From: Sulfurimonas sp.
GTDB lineage: Bacteria; Campylobacterota; Campylobacteria; Campylobacterales; Sulfurimonadaceae
Direction: 5' to 3'
Assembly (NCBI RefSeq): GCF_028714975.1
Contig: NZ_JAQTLH010000013.1
Location: 1 to 39,500 of the forward strand
DNA: 39,500 nucleotides
This document shows, one piece after another, positions 8,819 to 17,540 of this stretch; position 1 is the first letter of the stretch; each line of letters starts with the position of its first letter. Under the pieces are notes generated by a model. The model was not told the origin of the DNA, did no database searches, and saw only the letters and a list, made by a program, of their open reading frames with translations. The translations under genes and the position numbers were made by a program.

Positions 8819-10804
8819 ATGATTAAGTCTGTGTGTGGATATTGCGGTGTCGGTTGCGGGGTTGAGTACGGTGGCGGTAAACTTAGCGGAAATGCATCAT
8901 ACCCTATAAACAAAGGAAATCTATGTTTAAAAGGTACGTCGCAACTCTCTAGTATGGGTTCTTTAAGGCTCACGACACCGCTTTTGCGTAAAAATATAAA
9001 TGATGAGTTTAAAACCTCTTCATATAAAGAGTGTATATCGGCAATCGCACAAAAAATCAAACAAACTCCTAAAGAAAAAATAGCATTTTACCTCTCTGGA
9101 CAGCTTTTAAGCGAAGATTACTATATAGCCAACAAGCTTGGTAAAGGGTTTATCGGCACAAACAATGTCGATACAAACAGCCGTACCTGTATGTCTAGTG
9201 CCGTTGTAGGATATAAAAAATCCATCGGCGCCGATTTTGTTCCGCTTAGAATGGATGATATTTTTAGCGCAAACCTGCTTATACTTGCAGGTGCAAATAC
9301 GGCGGAGTCGCATGTGATTTTTCACAATAAGATAAAAAAAGCAAAAAAAGAGGGGCTAAAGGTTGTAGTAGTAGATCCGAGATTTACCGATACCGCAAAA
9401 AGTGCAGATATATATTTGCCCATAAAAGTCGGAGGCGATATTGACTTTTTTAACCTTATCTCTAAGAGACTAATAGAAGAGGAGCTGTATGAGAAAGAGT
9501 TTGTGCAAAAACATATAAACGGTTTTGAAGCGCTAAAGAACGGACTAAACTCTCTTAAAAGCGAAGAGATGCTTAAGGGATGCGGACTTACTTATGAGCA
9601 GTTTGAGGAGTTCTTTTTGCTATATAAAGAGAGCAAAAATATAATTACCGCTTGGACGATGGGGCTAAATCAGTCGGTTCAAGGAGTGGATAAAAATCTC
9701 TCCCTTATCAACACCCATCTGTTGGGCGGCAAAATATTTAAAGAGGGAAACGGACCTCTCAGCCTTACGGGTCAGCCAAATGCTATGGGCGGAAGAGAGG
9801 TCGGCGGGCTTTCAACTATGCTTGGCGTGCATCTGGGTTTTGATGATAAGAGTATAAAAAAGGTATCGGAGTTTTGGAATACTAACAACATAAGCAACAA
9901 AGCGGGGCTATGCGCAACGCAGATGTTAGAAGCAGAGATTGAAGTGCTTATCATTTGCCACACCGACCCGATCTATCATCTTCCAAACAGAAACAAAAAC
10001 GAAGCTCTAATACAAAAAATCCCGCTAATAGTAGAGATAAATGCGTACGAGAATTCAGAGAGTGCAAAGTTCGCTCACATAAGGCTTCCGGCAACTCCTT
10101 GGGGAGAGAAAGAGGGAACTCAGACAAACTTGGATAGAACGATTACAAAACAGTGCAAGCTTGGAAAAACATTTAAAGATATCAAAGCCGATTGGGAGAT
10201 TTTTATGCTCTTGGCGCAGGAGCTTGGATATAAAAAAGAGTTTGACTATAAAAGTCCAAAAGAGATATTTGAAGAGTATCAACAGATGACAAAATTAAAC
10301 GGTTATATGGATATATGCGATGCCTCTTATGACGAACTTTCTCATAAACCGTTTGTTTGGGGAGAAAAAATCAAAACCTTTTTAACGCCTGCTAAAGTCG
10401 GAAATCTCTTTTTTGTCCACAACCGCTTACTTAGCGAAAAAACAACACCCGATTATCCTTTTTTACTATTAACGGGCAGAACAAGGGATCAGTGGCACAG
10501 CGGAACAAAGTCTGCACAAGTTGCTTCGCTGCTAAAATATAAAGAGCTTAGTTTTTGTGAGATAAATCCTGATGATGCAAAAAATTTAGGTATTAAAGAG
10601 GGTGATGAGGTTAGAGTTTCTTCAGTAAGAGGAGAGCTTGTCACAAAGGCTTTGGTGGTAAATAGCGTAGCAAAAGGAGTGCTCTTCATCCCTATAAGCA
10701 ACCGTGACATAAACTATTTGACAAATGATTTGCTAGATTGTGAGTCGTTTCAGCCTGATTATAACCATAGTGCAGTTAAAGTGGAGACATTGCACAAAAA
10801 ATAA
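8819..10804 (+). CDS. nasA: Assimilatory nitrate reductase, molybdopterin catalytic subunit
   Basis: The 661-residue protein belongs to the Mo-bis-MGD oxidoreductases. Cys6, Cys9, Cys13 and Cys36 form the N-terminal [4Fe-4S] site, followed by Lys38 in the CLKG motif. Cys124 in SRTCMSSAVVG matches the position of the molybdenum ligand in NapA/NasA. A C-terminal molybdopterin dinucleotide-binding domain runs from about residue 550 (LLTGRTRDQWHSGTKS). No Tat signal is present, so the enzyme is cytosolic and assimilatory, unlike periplasmic NapA. I chose 8819 because GGAG precedes it and the Fe-S motif follows directly; the open frame to 8708 reads AT-rich leader. Formate dehydrogenase is the main alternative, but narK and nitrite reductase neighbours argue for nitrate. 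Confidence 0.88.
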   Translation: MIKSVCGYCGVGCGVEYGGGKLSGNASYPINKGNLCLKGTSQLSSMGSLRLTTPLLRKNINDEFKTSSYKECISAIAQKIKQTPKEKIAFYLSGQLLSEDYYIANKLGKGFIGTNNVDTNSRTCMSSAVVGYKKSIGADFVPLRMDDIFSANLLILAGANTAESHVIFHNKIKKAKKEGLKVVVVDPRFTDTAKSADIYLPIKVGGDIDFFNLISKRLIEEELYEKEFVQKHINGFEALKNGLNSLKSEEMLKGCGLTYEQFEEFFLLYKESKNIITAWTMGLNQSVQGVDKNLSLINTHLLGGKIFKEGNGPLSLTGQPNAMGGREVGGLSTMLGVHLGFDDKSIKKVSEFWNTNNISNKAGLCATQMLEAEIEVLIICHTDPIYHLPNRNKNEALIQKIPLIVEINAYENSESAKFAHIRLPATPWGEKEGTQTNLDRTITKQCKLGKTFKDIKADWEIFMLLAQELGYKKEFDYKSPKEIFEEYQQMTKLNGYMDICDASYDELSHKPFVWGEKIKTFLTPAKVGNLFFVHNRLLSEKTTPDYPFLLLTGRTRDQWHSGTKSAQVASLLKYKELSFCEINPDDAKNLGIKEGDEVRVSSVRGELVTKALVVNSVAKGVLFIPISNRDINYLTNDLLDCESFQPDYNHSAVKVETLHKK

Positions 10805-10876
10805 GCAATAAATTGCCTACTGCTGTTTCTGCAACTGCTAAAATTGTGACTATATTCGATAGAGATCGGAGTTACA

Positions 10877-12784
10877 ATGGTAGAGTTACAAAAAGCTTAC
10901 GAAGCAAGAGCAAAAAAACTGAATAAAGTCGAAGAGACAAAGGTTATGCAAACTCCAAAAGAGGCGTTTGAAAAGTTGGAGTATTATGCAAAAAACGGCT
11001 ATGACTCTATTGCAGAGATAGATAAAGATTACTTCTTGAAATGTTTCGGCATCTACGATAAAGACTCTACGACCGCAAAAAAATTTATGCTTAGGGTGAG
11101 AATCTCCGGCGGACATCTAAACGCGCTTCAAGCAAGAGTTTTGGGCGAGATTGCAAAAGAGTTTGGGCAAGACTACATGGACATCACTACAAGAGCTCAA
11201 GTGGAGCTTAGATACCTTGATATAAAAGATATGCCGACTATTTTTGAGAGAATGCAAAGTGTCGGTATAACTTCATACCAAACAGGGGTTGATAACTTTA
11301 GAAACATAGTAAACGACCCGCTTGATAGCTATGGATTTGACAATATTTTGCCCTCACAAGAGCTTTTAGAGAGGTTGCAGAGTAAATTTTTATATAACTA
11401 TGAGTGGATTTCGGCACTTCCGAGAAAATTTAATACTGCAATTACAGGTTCAATCTCAAACAGATGTAACGCTTTTGGGCATGACTGCTCTTTTGTTTTG
11501 GCTCAAAAAAACGGCGTTTACGGCTACAATATGTACCTTGGCGGAAAAGTAGGCAAAATTGCGAAAAGTGCAGATATTTTTCTGCTTCCTAGCGAAGTTG
11601 AATCTGCGTACGGCTCCATAATAGATATCTTTAAAAGATTCGGTTTTAGGGATAACAGAAATAAAAACAGACTCTCTTTCTTAGTTGAAGCAGTCGGAAT
11701 GGAAGAGATAGCTAAAGCAATCAGACAAAATGCGGGTGTAAACTTTGCAACTGCCGGTGAGGCTATGACAAAACTTGACTTTAACGATTCTGATCACGGA
11801 AAAGTAGAGCTTCGTGATGGAAGTTTTGCACTTCATATTGTGATTCCAAGCGGGATTTTTAGTGGAAGCGACTTGATAGAAGTCTCAGAGTTAAGCCAAA
11901 AATATGGAAATTCGCAAGTGCGATTTGATGTCGAACAGAGCCTTTATATAATGGGTGTGCGAGAAGTAGAAGCACTTTTGAAAGAGAGTTTATTTCAAAG
12001 ATACAAAAGCGTTGATTCCGTCTATAAAAACCATCTCATCGCGTGCGCAGGGTCGCAACATTGTCCGTTTGGCGTTATAGAGAACAAGAGTGATGCTATA
12101 AAAATGGCAGAGTATCTCGAGAAAAAAGTTCCAATGCTTGATGGAAGAGTAAGAATGTACTGGTCGGGGTGTGTAAAAGGGTGCGGTTTGCATGGAGTTG
12201 CCGACATCGGTTTTGAGGGGTGTAAAGTAAAAATCGGGGGTGAAATGGAGGGGGCTGTTAATATCTCTCTAGGCGGGAAACTAACAAGCGAGGGTGTTGA
12301 GGGGTATACCGTCATCAAATCGGCTCCGCTTAGATATGCTCATTTTTATGTAGAGACTCTTATGCTTGAGTATAAAAGGCTTAAAAATCATTTTGAGAGT
12401 TTTGAGCAGTTCAATGAGAGGGTTTTAAAGCTCTGCACTCCTGCTTCTATTGGTTTTATGATGAAACTCGGTGCTTATTTGAGAGAAAAAAACATCGATA
12501 TCGAGATTGGTTTTAGCGAAAAAGTAAATACAGGTAAAAATGAGGAGTTTGAACTTTTTGAGATAGGTAGAAAACTCTACTACAAACTATCAAATCAAGA
12601 GCCGTACTCTGCGTACGAGAGGTTTACAAATGCGCTTAAAAATGAAAAACTGCAAAATATCCGCTCTCTTGTGCCCAATATTGATGAAAATCTAGCTTTG
12701 ATGTGTGAGAGGATTTTAGACACAAAAGAGCAAAATAGAGCGGTTGTTTTTTCGGAGGTTGCAGAGTTTATCGCGCTTTTTTAG
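10877..12784 (+). CDS. nirA: Siroheme [4Fe-4S] nitrite reductase (ferredoxin type)
   Basis: A 635-residue nitrite/sulfite reductase family protein with the usual duplicated ferrodoxin-like half-domains. The siroheme/[4Fe-4S] ligands are Cys390 and Cys396 (CAGSQHC) and Cys432 and Cys436 (SGCVKGC). It should reduce nitrite to ammonium with six electrons, probably from ferredoxin. It is somewhat longer than plant-type enzymes, with about 80 extra residues after the catalytic part. CGGAG precedes the ATG. It follows nasA by 72 bases and is probably in the same operon. Sulfite reductase is the alternative; the nitrate context decides. No electron-transfer subunit (nasB, nirD type) is encoded here. 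Confidence 0.85.
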   Translation: MVELQKAYEARAKKLNKVEETKVMQTPKEAFEKLEYYAKNGYDSIAEIDKDYFLKCFGIYDKDSTTAKKFMLRVRISGGHLNALQARVLGEIAKEFGQDYMDITTRAQVELRYLDIKDMPTIFERMQSVGITSYQTGVDNFRNIVNDPLDSYGFDNILPSQELLERLQSKFLYNYEWISALPRKFNTAITGSISNRCNAFGHDCSFVLAQKNGVYGYNMYLGGKVGKIAKSADIFLLPSEVESAYGSIIDIFKRFGFRDNRNKNRLSFLVEAVGMEEIAKAIRQNAGVNFATAGEAMTKLDFNDSDHGKVELRDGSFALHIVIPSGIFSGSDLIEVSELSQKYGNSQVRFDVEQSLYIMGVREVEALLKESLFQRYKSVDSVYKNHLIACAGSQHCPFGVIENKSDAIKMAEYLEKKVPMLDGRVRMYWSGCVKGCGLHGVADIGFEGCKVKIGGEMEGAVNISLGGKLTSEGVEGYTVIKSAPLRYAHFYVETLMLEYKRLKNHFESFEQFNERVLKLCTPASIGFMMKLGAYLREKNIDIEIGFSEKVNTGKNEEFELFEIGRKLYYKLSNQEPYSAYERFTNALKNEKLQNIRSLVPNIDENLALMCERILDTKEQNRAVVFSEVAEFIALF

Positions 12785-12809
12785 ATTGCCGCGCTTCGCT
12801 CGCAATGAC
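12783..12809 (-). repeat. REP-like palindromic repeat, perfect 27-bp copy
   Basis: This 27-bp sequence overlaps the stop codon of nirA and is the exact reverse complement of 14497-14523. It has outer arms ATTGC/GCAAT and inner GCG/CGC and could form a hairpin. An outer GATTGC/GCAATC pair extends the element to about 12823. It may serve as a transcript end for the nas operon. Confidence 0.8.
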
Positions 12810-12919
12810 AAGTCCTGCAATCTATAATTAACCAAAGTGTTTTTATAATTTTTTTTTATTTTTGTTTTCCTTAAGTTTAGTTTAGATACGATTTTTCAAT
12901 GCCTCTTATATACATGTGT

Positions 12920-12927
12920 GGGGGGGG
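12920..12927 (+). promoter_or_regulatory. G8 tract just upstream of the diguanylate cyclase start
   Basis: Eight consecutive G residues end six bases before the ATG at 12934. They take the place of a normal Shine-Dalgarno. A TATATAC sequence at 12908-12914 could be a -10, which would put the transcript start at or near the tract. Homopolymeric G runs of this size are known contingency (phase-variable) sites in related genera. Here the tract is outside the reading frame, so a length change could only alter initiation, not the protein. Confidence 0.5.
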
Positions 12928-12933
12928 AAATAG

Positions 12934-14481
12934 ATGATTTTTCAAGATATAAACAAAAACAAAAAAAATAAAAATTTTGCTTATTTCGTAGCACTGACTG
13001 TGGCGCCCGTGCTTGCTATTGTTGTTATGTTTTCTTACGCTTTTTTTCATATTAGAGACAGTGTAAAATTTACATCTCATGAGATAACGGGGCTAAGGGT
13101 TATAGCGCAGATAGAGAGAACCGTTTTTAATATTCAAAAATTAAGGGGTTTGATATGTACGGAAGATGCAGATGAAAAATCCACAGAGTATATAAAAAAC
13201 ATAAAAGAGGATATCTCTAAAGATTTGGCAATTTTAAAAGAGTACTCTGCATTTATCGAAAATGACACTTCTTTTAAAAACGAAATATTAAAATATATAG
13301 ATTCTCTCGGCAACCCCTACCTGCTGGAATATACAAACTACTATTATCTTACCGAAGTTATTCATGATTTTATGAAGTTTTCAAATCGACTATCTTATCA
13401 CTGCAAGCTTGTTTTAGATCCCAATATGAACTCTTATGTTTTGATTGACAATGTTGTCTTTTTGTTGCCTGAGCTTATAGAGTATAACGGGCAGATAAGA
13501 GCAGTGACTTCATCTACGCAAAACAGTGTTTTAGTAACCAATCAAAGAGAGTATATAGGAACACAAGAAAATAAGATAAAAGAAAAATTGGAGAAGTTAA
13601 ACTATAACCTATCACGGTATTATGAAAACAGAGACAGTGACAAAATAAAAGAGGTTCATAACGGAGCCTTAAAAGCACAGGATGCGATAATAGGACTTGC
13701 TAACAATAAGTTTTTAAGCGGTGAAAATCTCTCTTATGAAGCTAGTGAGATTTATAATATTGCGACAAAAAATATTGAGTTTATTATAGATTTGTATAAT
13801 GAAAATTTAAAAAACCTAAATGACATTTTGGAAAAAAGGTTAAATAAAGATAGGGAAATCTCTATATTCATAATTTTAGCCGGCTTTTGCTCTATTTTAT
13901 TTATTATTTTTATAAATGTGCTTTTTTATAGGAGAAATAGGAAGTTTATCAACAAGATAGAAGAGCTGACGATAACCGATGCAATGACTACTTTGCACAA
14001 TAGAAGATATTTCGATTTAGTTTTTGACAATCTCTTAAAAGCACAAAAAAGAGCAAGACAGACACTCGCTTTTGTTATTGTAGATATAGATAATTTCAAA
14101 CAGTATAACGATACCTACGGACATCAAGCAGGAGACGAGGCTTTAAAAGCCGTAGCAAATTGTTTGAAGAACTCTCTAAAACGAGAAGGAGATTTTGCTT
14201 TTAGACTCGGAGGCGAGGAGTTTGGGGTTTTATGTACGGGATTGGATGATTCTCAAGCATTTGATTTTGCAGACGGTATAAGAAAAAAAGTTGAGGAGGA
14301 AAAAATTGAACATAAAAAAAGCACCGCAAGCAAATATGTAACTATCTCTATGGGACTTATCGTAATTAAACCGGAACTTATAAACAGCGTAAACGATGTA
14401 TACAGATGTGCAGATGAGGCTCTATACAGAGCTAAAGAAAATGGACGAAACAAAGTAGTAGTTTATAATGAAATGCAGTAA
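12934..14481 (+). CDS. Membrane-bound diguanylate cyclase (GGDEF)
   Basis: The 515-residue protein has a transmembrane helix at about 15-38, a periplasmic sensor region of about 260 residues (helical, family not recognised), a second helix at about 305-330, and a C-terminal GGDEF domain. The active-site motif is GGEEF at 426-430, and an intact inhibitory I-site RxxD (Arg417, Asp420) lies five residues upstream. It should make c-di-GMP in response to a periplasmic signal and be product-inhibited. It stands alone: 150 bases from nirA and convergent with modC. It is bracketed by REP-like repeats. The G8 tract before the start suggests unusual expression control. Confidence 0.9.
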   Translation: MIFQDINKNKKNKNFAYFVALTVAPVLAIVVMFSYAFFHIRDSVKFTSHEITGLRVIAQIERTVFNIQKLRGLICTEDADEKSTEYIKNIKEDISKDLAILKEYSAFIENDTSFKNEILKYIDSLGNPYLLEYTNYYYLTEVIHDFMKFSNRLSYHCKLVLDPNMNSYVLIDNVVFLLPELIEYNGQIRAVTSSTQNSVLVTNQREYIGTQENKIKEKLEKLNYNLSRYYENRDSDKIKEVHNGALKAQDAIIGLANNKFLSGENLSYEASEIYNIATKNIEFIIDLYNENLKNLNDILEKRLNKDREISIFIILAGFCSILFIIFINVLFYRRNRKFINKIEELTITDAMTTLHNRRYFDLVFDNLLKAQKRARQTLAFVIVDIDNFKQYNDTYGHQAGDEALKAVANCLKNSLKREGDFAFRLGGEEFGVLCTGLDDSQAFDFADGIRKKVEEEKIEHKKSTASKYVTISMGLIVIKPELINSVNDVYRCADEALYRAKENGRNKVVVYNEMQ

Positions 14482-14571
14482 GATTGCTGCGCTTGTGTCA
14501 TTGCGAGCGAAGCGCGGCAATCTCAATGACAAGCTGCCGTCATCGCGAGAAGCGAAGCGACGAAGCAATCT
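14481..14571. repeat. Cluster of three REP-like repeats between convergent genes
   Basis: Three related units are packed between the diguanylate cyclase stop and modC. A partial minus-orientation copy is at 14481-14496. The full copy at 14497-14523 is identical in inverted orientation to 12783-12809. A diverged copy is at 14539-14571 with GCGAGAAGCGAAGCG, similar to 216-250. The alternating orientation makes long hairpins that could end transcription from both sides. No other terminator is visible here. Confidence 0.8.
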
Positions 14572-14598
14572 AATTAAAGGTGCATTATAACTTGTCGC

Positions 14599-15471
14599 TT
14601 ATATCTTTGTAAAGATAGGATTAAAAGCTTTTGACGAGACAAGCACGCTATCTCCCTCACAGATATTATCTATATCCCTTTTTGTCGCCGTTACTTTGAT
14701 GATTTCGTTGTGAGATAAGAGTTCTAAGATATATAAAATATCGCTTTTTTTGATAGACAGTACTTCTGCCGTGAGTTTAAATTTAGAACTCAGATTTTGG
14801 TTTGCAAAGACTTGCGTCGGAGTGCCCTCATGCGTAATCTCTCCAAGCGAAATTTTAAATACGCGGTTTGAGAGCTTAAACACTTCGCCTATGTCGTGAC
14901 TTACCAAAACGGATGTGATGTTAAATCTTTTATGAACCGCTAAAAGCTCATCTTGAAGTTTTGCTCTCATAATATAATCAAGTGCCGAGAGCGGTTCGTC
15001 AAGAAGAAGCATTTTCGGATTGCTCATCAAAGCTCTTGCAACTGCAACTCGCTGTTTTTGTCCTCCGCTTAAGTTGTGAGGCATCATAGATGAGAGGTTT
15101 GTTATCTCCATAATCTCTAAAATCTCATCTACTTTTTTGCTCTCATTTCTATTTTTTAGAGCAAACTCCAAATTTTGCCTAACACTCATATTTGGAAAAA
15201 GCGCATAATCTTGAAATACAAACCCGACATTTCGCTTCTGCGGCGGCAAGTTTATATTTTTAGCGCTGTCAAACCAAACTTCATCATCTACTATTATCTC
15301 TCCGCTGCTTGGTGTCTCAAGCCCTGCGATAATACGAAGAAGCGTAGTTTTTCCGCTTCCGCTTTTGCCGAAAAGTGTTAAAAAATCGCCGTTATTTATC
15401 TCTTTATTGACCTCTAAAACTATTTCTCCATCTGCTGTGTTGAGCTTTTTTTTGATGTTGATTTTTATCAT
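14599..15471 (-). CDS. modC: Molybdate ABC transporter, ATP-binding subunit
   Basis: The 290-residue ATPase has Walker A GKSGSGKT (35-42), Q-loop VFQDYA, signature LSGGQ (134-138), and Walker B LLLDEP with Asp158-Glu159. A TOBE-like tail follows from about residue 215. It powers molybdate import with ModB and ModA. Its position in the same operon as modA and modB supports the assignment, although a RhuM gene now lies between modB and modC. The ribosome-binding site is weak (GGA 11 bases before the ATG), so translation may partly depend on the gene in front. Tungstate or sulfate specificity cannot be excluded by sequence alone. Confidence 0.88.
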   Translation of the reverse strand: MIKINIKKKLNTADGEIVLEVNKEINNGDFLTLFGKSGSGKTTLLRIIAGLETPSSGEIIVDDEVWFDSAKNINLPPQKRNVGFVFQDYALFPNMSVRQNLEFALKNRNESKKVDEILEIMEITNLSSMMPHNLSGGQKQRVAVARALMSNPKMLLLDEPLSALDYIMRAKLQDELLAVHKRFNITSVLVSHDIGEVFKLSNRVFKISLGEITHEGTPTQVFANQNLSSKFKLTAEVLSIKKSDILYILELLSHNEIIKVTATKRDIDNICEGDSVLVSSKAFNPIFTKI

Positions 15472-15489
15472 TTTATTTGCTATCCATTT

Positions 15490-16380
15490 TTAATTTAACT
15501 TTTTTAAGATATCCAAAGCGTCTATCTCAAACTTTGAAAATGCAAACCACTTTTTGCCCAAATCTTTAAGACTAGCTCCGATATGATACATCTCTTTAGA
15601 GTCAATTATCATAAATCTATCGTGAGCATCTTTAAAATCTTTAAGCTCTATATTTTTGTATTGAGAATTGTATTTTTGGTAGTCAAGTTTTAGATGTTTT
15701 GAGATAGTCTGAGTATAGATTTTGATTTTTAGATTTGGATATTTGCTAAAAAGTGTAAAAATAGTGTCGTCGATATAGTTATCTATCAGCACTATTTCGT
15801 TTTTTGCACTCTTTAACAAATCATTGACAAAAGCATAAGCATCATAAATCTGCCCGTCATAAAAAATCCCCTCTTTTGGTTTTATGGTGTCATCTTTGAC
15901 AAGTGCTTTAAACTCTCCCATTTGAGACTTTAGTGCTGCTACCTCTTTTTCTAAAGATACAAATCTTTCGTTTGTAATTTTATCTCCATTGATAACATAA
16001 CCATTTTGAATATAGCTTTTTAGTACAGATGTCGCCCATTGTCTAAATCTTGTAGCAGTAACAGAATTTACTCTATACCCAATGGAGATAATCATATCAA
16101 GATGATAATGGTCAACATCTCTTTCTACTTCCCTTTTTCCTTCTTTTTGAACTACTCTAATTTTTCGAGTAGTTGGATTTTTTTCAAGCTCTTTTTGTTT
16201 GTAAATATTCTGAATATGATAAGTAATATTGTGAGATTCAACATTAAATAGCTCACCTAATTGTTTTTGCGTAAGCCAAAGAGTATCTTCTGTAACAGAA
16301 ACATTCAATTCTAATTCACCTTCGCTGTAAATTACTATACCTGATTTACTTTGATTGTCCATTGCTACAAGATTATTCAT
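15490..16380 (-). CDS. RhuM-family protein with PLD-like C-terminal domain
   Basis: Residues 12-130 match the RhuM family, including LWLTQKQLGELFNVES, a helix-turn-helix-like segment, and the invariant MIISIGYRVNS and RFRQWAT blocks. A short coiled coil (140-165) links to a second domain at about 170-285 that resembles one half of a phospholipase-D fold: VLIDNYID, then HDRFMIID, an HxRx4D variant of the HKD motif (His253, Arg255, Asp260), and YHIGASLKDLG. PLD-type domains often cut nucleic acids as dimers, so a DNA- or RNA-acting effector is likely. RhuM genes are typical of islands and phage-linked regions. This one lies between modB and modC, with its own probable promoter, which looks like an insertion. 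Confidence 0.8.
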   Translation of the reverse strand: MNNLVAMDNQSKSGIVIYSEGELELNVSVTEDTLWLTQKQLGELFNVESHNITYHIQNIYKQKELEKNPTTRKIRVVQKEGKREVERDVDHYHLDMIISIGYRVNSVTATRFRQWATSVLKSYIQNGYVINGDKITNERFVSLEKEVAALKSQMGEFKALVKDDTIKPKEGIFYDGQIYDAYAFVNDLLKSAKNEIVLIDNYIDDTIFTLFSKYPNLKIKIYTQTISKHLKLDYQKYNSQYKNIELKDFKDAHDRFMIIDSKEMYHIGASLKDLGKKWFAFSKFEIDALDILKKLN

Positions 16381-16423
16381 GCTATTGCCTTGAAAATTTT
16401 ATTTATCTTAACATTTCAAAAAA

Positions 16424-16452
16424 ATTTTATGAAAAAATATGTCATTTTGCAA
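16424..16452 (-). promoter_or_regulatory. Probable promoter of the rhuM-like gene
   Basis: On the minus strand TTGCAA (16447-16452) and TAAAAT (16424-16429) are separated by 17 bases in the 82-base gap after modB. The spacing is ideal and the hexamers are 4/6 and 5/6 matches. It would also drive modC downstream. Confidence 0.4.
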
Positions 16453-16462
16453 TATTTTTTTG

Positions 16463-17143
16463 TTATTTTAACTCACTTCTAACCATACTTTTATTTATCC
16501 CGTAGACAAAAAGCAAAATAGAAAAAGTGATGATAAATAGAGTAAAAGCGTACTGGTTTGCAACTGCGTAGTTAAGCGACTCGACTTCATCATAGATGGC
16601 GATACTTGCTACTTTTGTCTCTCCTTTAATGTTTCCGCCTATCATTAAAACCACTCCAAACTCTCCGATAGTATGGGCAAATGTGATAACAGAAGCAGTA
16701 AGCAGAGAAGGTCTTATATTTGGTAAAAGTACAAACCAAAGAGTTTCAAATCGGCTCTTTCCGAGCGTGTACGAAGCCTCTTTTAATGAAGTGCTAAGGG
16801 CGCTAAAACCGCTTTGAATCGGATGCACCATAAACGGCAAACTAAAAATAATCGAAGCGATAACCAATCCTTCAAAACTAAAAACAAGTCTTATATCAAA
16901 TTTTTCTTGTAAAAACGCACCAAATGCATTTTTCGGACTAAACGCAAGAAGCAGGTAAAAGCCCAAAACAGACGGCGGAAGCACTAAAGGCATGGAGACA
17001 AAAGCCTCTATAACGGGTTTTAGTTTTGATTTAGTTTGCGATAAAAAGTACCCTAAAGGAATACCGATAAAAAGCAAAATAAAAGTCGTAATAGCAGCCA
17101 ACTCAAATGTCAGCTTCATTGTTTGCAAAAAAGATTCGTCCAT
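16463..17143 (-). CDS. modB: Molybdate ABC transporter, permease subunit
   Basis: The 226-residue protein has five or six membrane helices and the family block SMPLVLPPSVLGFYLL near residues 50-65. The cytoplasmic EAA-type loop (EASYTLGKSRFETLWFVLLP) is at about 121-140 and contacts ModC. It forms the channel for molybdate import. It starts one base after the stop of the Mop/TOBE gene, so the two are coupled. Length and motifs are normal. The gene ends 82 bases before the RhuM-like gene, where most mod operons continue straight into modC. Confidence 0.9.
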   Translation of the reverse strand: MDESFLQTMKLTFELAAITTFILLFIGIPLGYFLSQTKSKLKPVIEAFVSMPLVLPPSVLGFYLLLAFSPKNAFGAFLQEKFDIRLVFSFEGLVIASIIFSLPFMVHPIQSGFSALSTSLKEASYTLGKSRFETLWFVLLPNIRPSLLTASVITFAHTIGEFGVVLMIGGNIKGETKVASIAIYDEVESLNYAVANQYAFTLFIITFSILLFVYGINKSMVRSELK

Positions 17144-17144
17144 C

Positions 17145-17540
17145 TTAAATTCTTTGCAAAGTAACTTCGTTTGCTTTTACAAACCATCTAAATTCATCGC
17201 CGACCTTGCATTTAAGTCCGTGAAGCGCGCCTTTTGTAATAACGGCGTTTATACCGTTATCAAAAAAATCAAGTGTTATATTTGCAAGCAGTTTCCCGTT
17301 TTCGATGTGTGTGATTTTTGAAACGAAACCGTTTCTCTCACTAACAACTGACTCTTTTGTAGCAAGGGCTACTTCCGTTTCTTTGAAAATCAGATGTACG
17401 CACATACCTACTTCAAACTCGTTTTCTAGTGAGTTTTTAAGTACAAGCGAGTTAAAAATATGACCCTCTGCATCTAAGAAAATCAGCATCAACTCATCGA
17501 CTTGCTTTATGGATACTATGGTTGCTTTTAAGATATTCAT
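17145..17540 (-). CDS. Mop/TOBE-domain molybdate-binding protein
   Basis: The 131-residue protein appears to be two tandem Mop-like (TOBE) units: residues about 1-65 and 66-131. The second contains NGFVSKITHIENGKLLANIT and GINAVITKGALHGLKCKVG. Such di-Mop proteins (molbindins or ModE/ModC-like tails) bind molybdate or tungstate in the cytosol, for storage or sensing. It lies between modA and modB and overlaps modA by four bases, an arrangement I recall from other Campylobacterota. There is no DNA-binding domain, so it is not a full ModE regulator. Confidence 0.75.
   Translation of the reverse strand: MNILKATIVSIKQVDELMLIFLDAEGHIFNSLVLKNSLENEFEVGMCVHLIFKETEVALATKESVVSERNGFVSKITHIENGKLLANITLDFFDNGINAVITKGALHGLKCKVGDEFRWFVKANEVTLQRI

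Noticed and set aside
12899..12937. Frame-fusion phase variation at the G8 tract
   Set aside because: Frames from the ATGs at 12899 and 12914 end in stop codons at 8 G, and the 9-G length that aligns the frames meets TAG just before the gene start.
14481..14571. CRISPR-like array
   Set aside because: Only three imperfect units in alternating orientation, without regular spacers or nearby cas genes; REP-like repeats explain it.
15472..16462. Target-site duplication or terminal repeats around the RhuM gene
   Set aside because: The flanks are both AT-rich with TTAAAA-like words, but no convincing direct or inverted repeat marks an insertion boundary.
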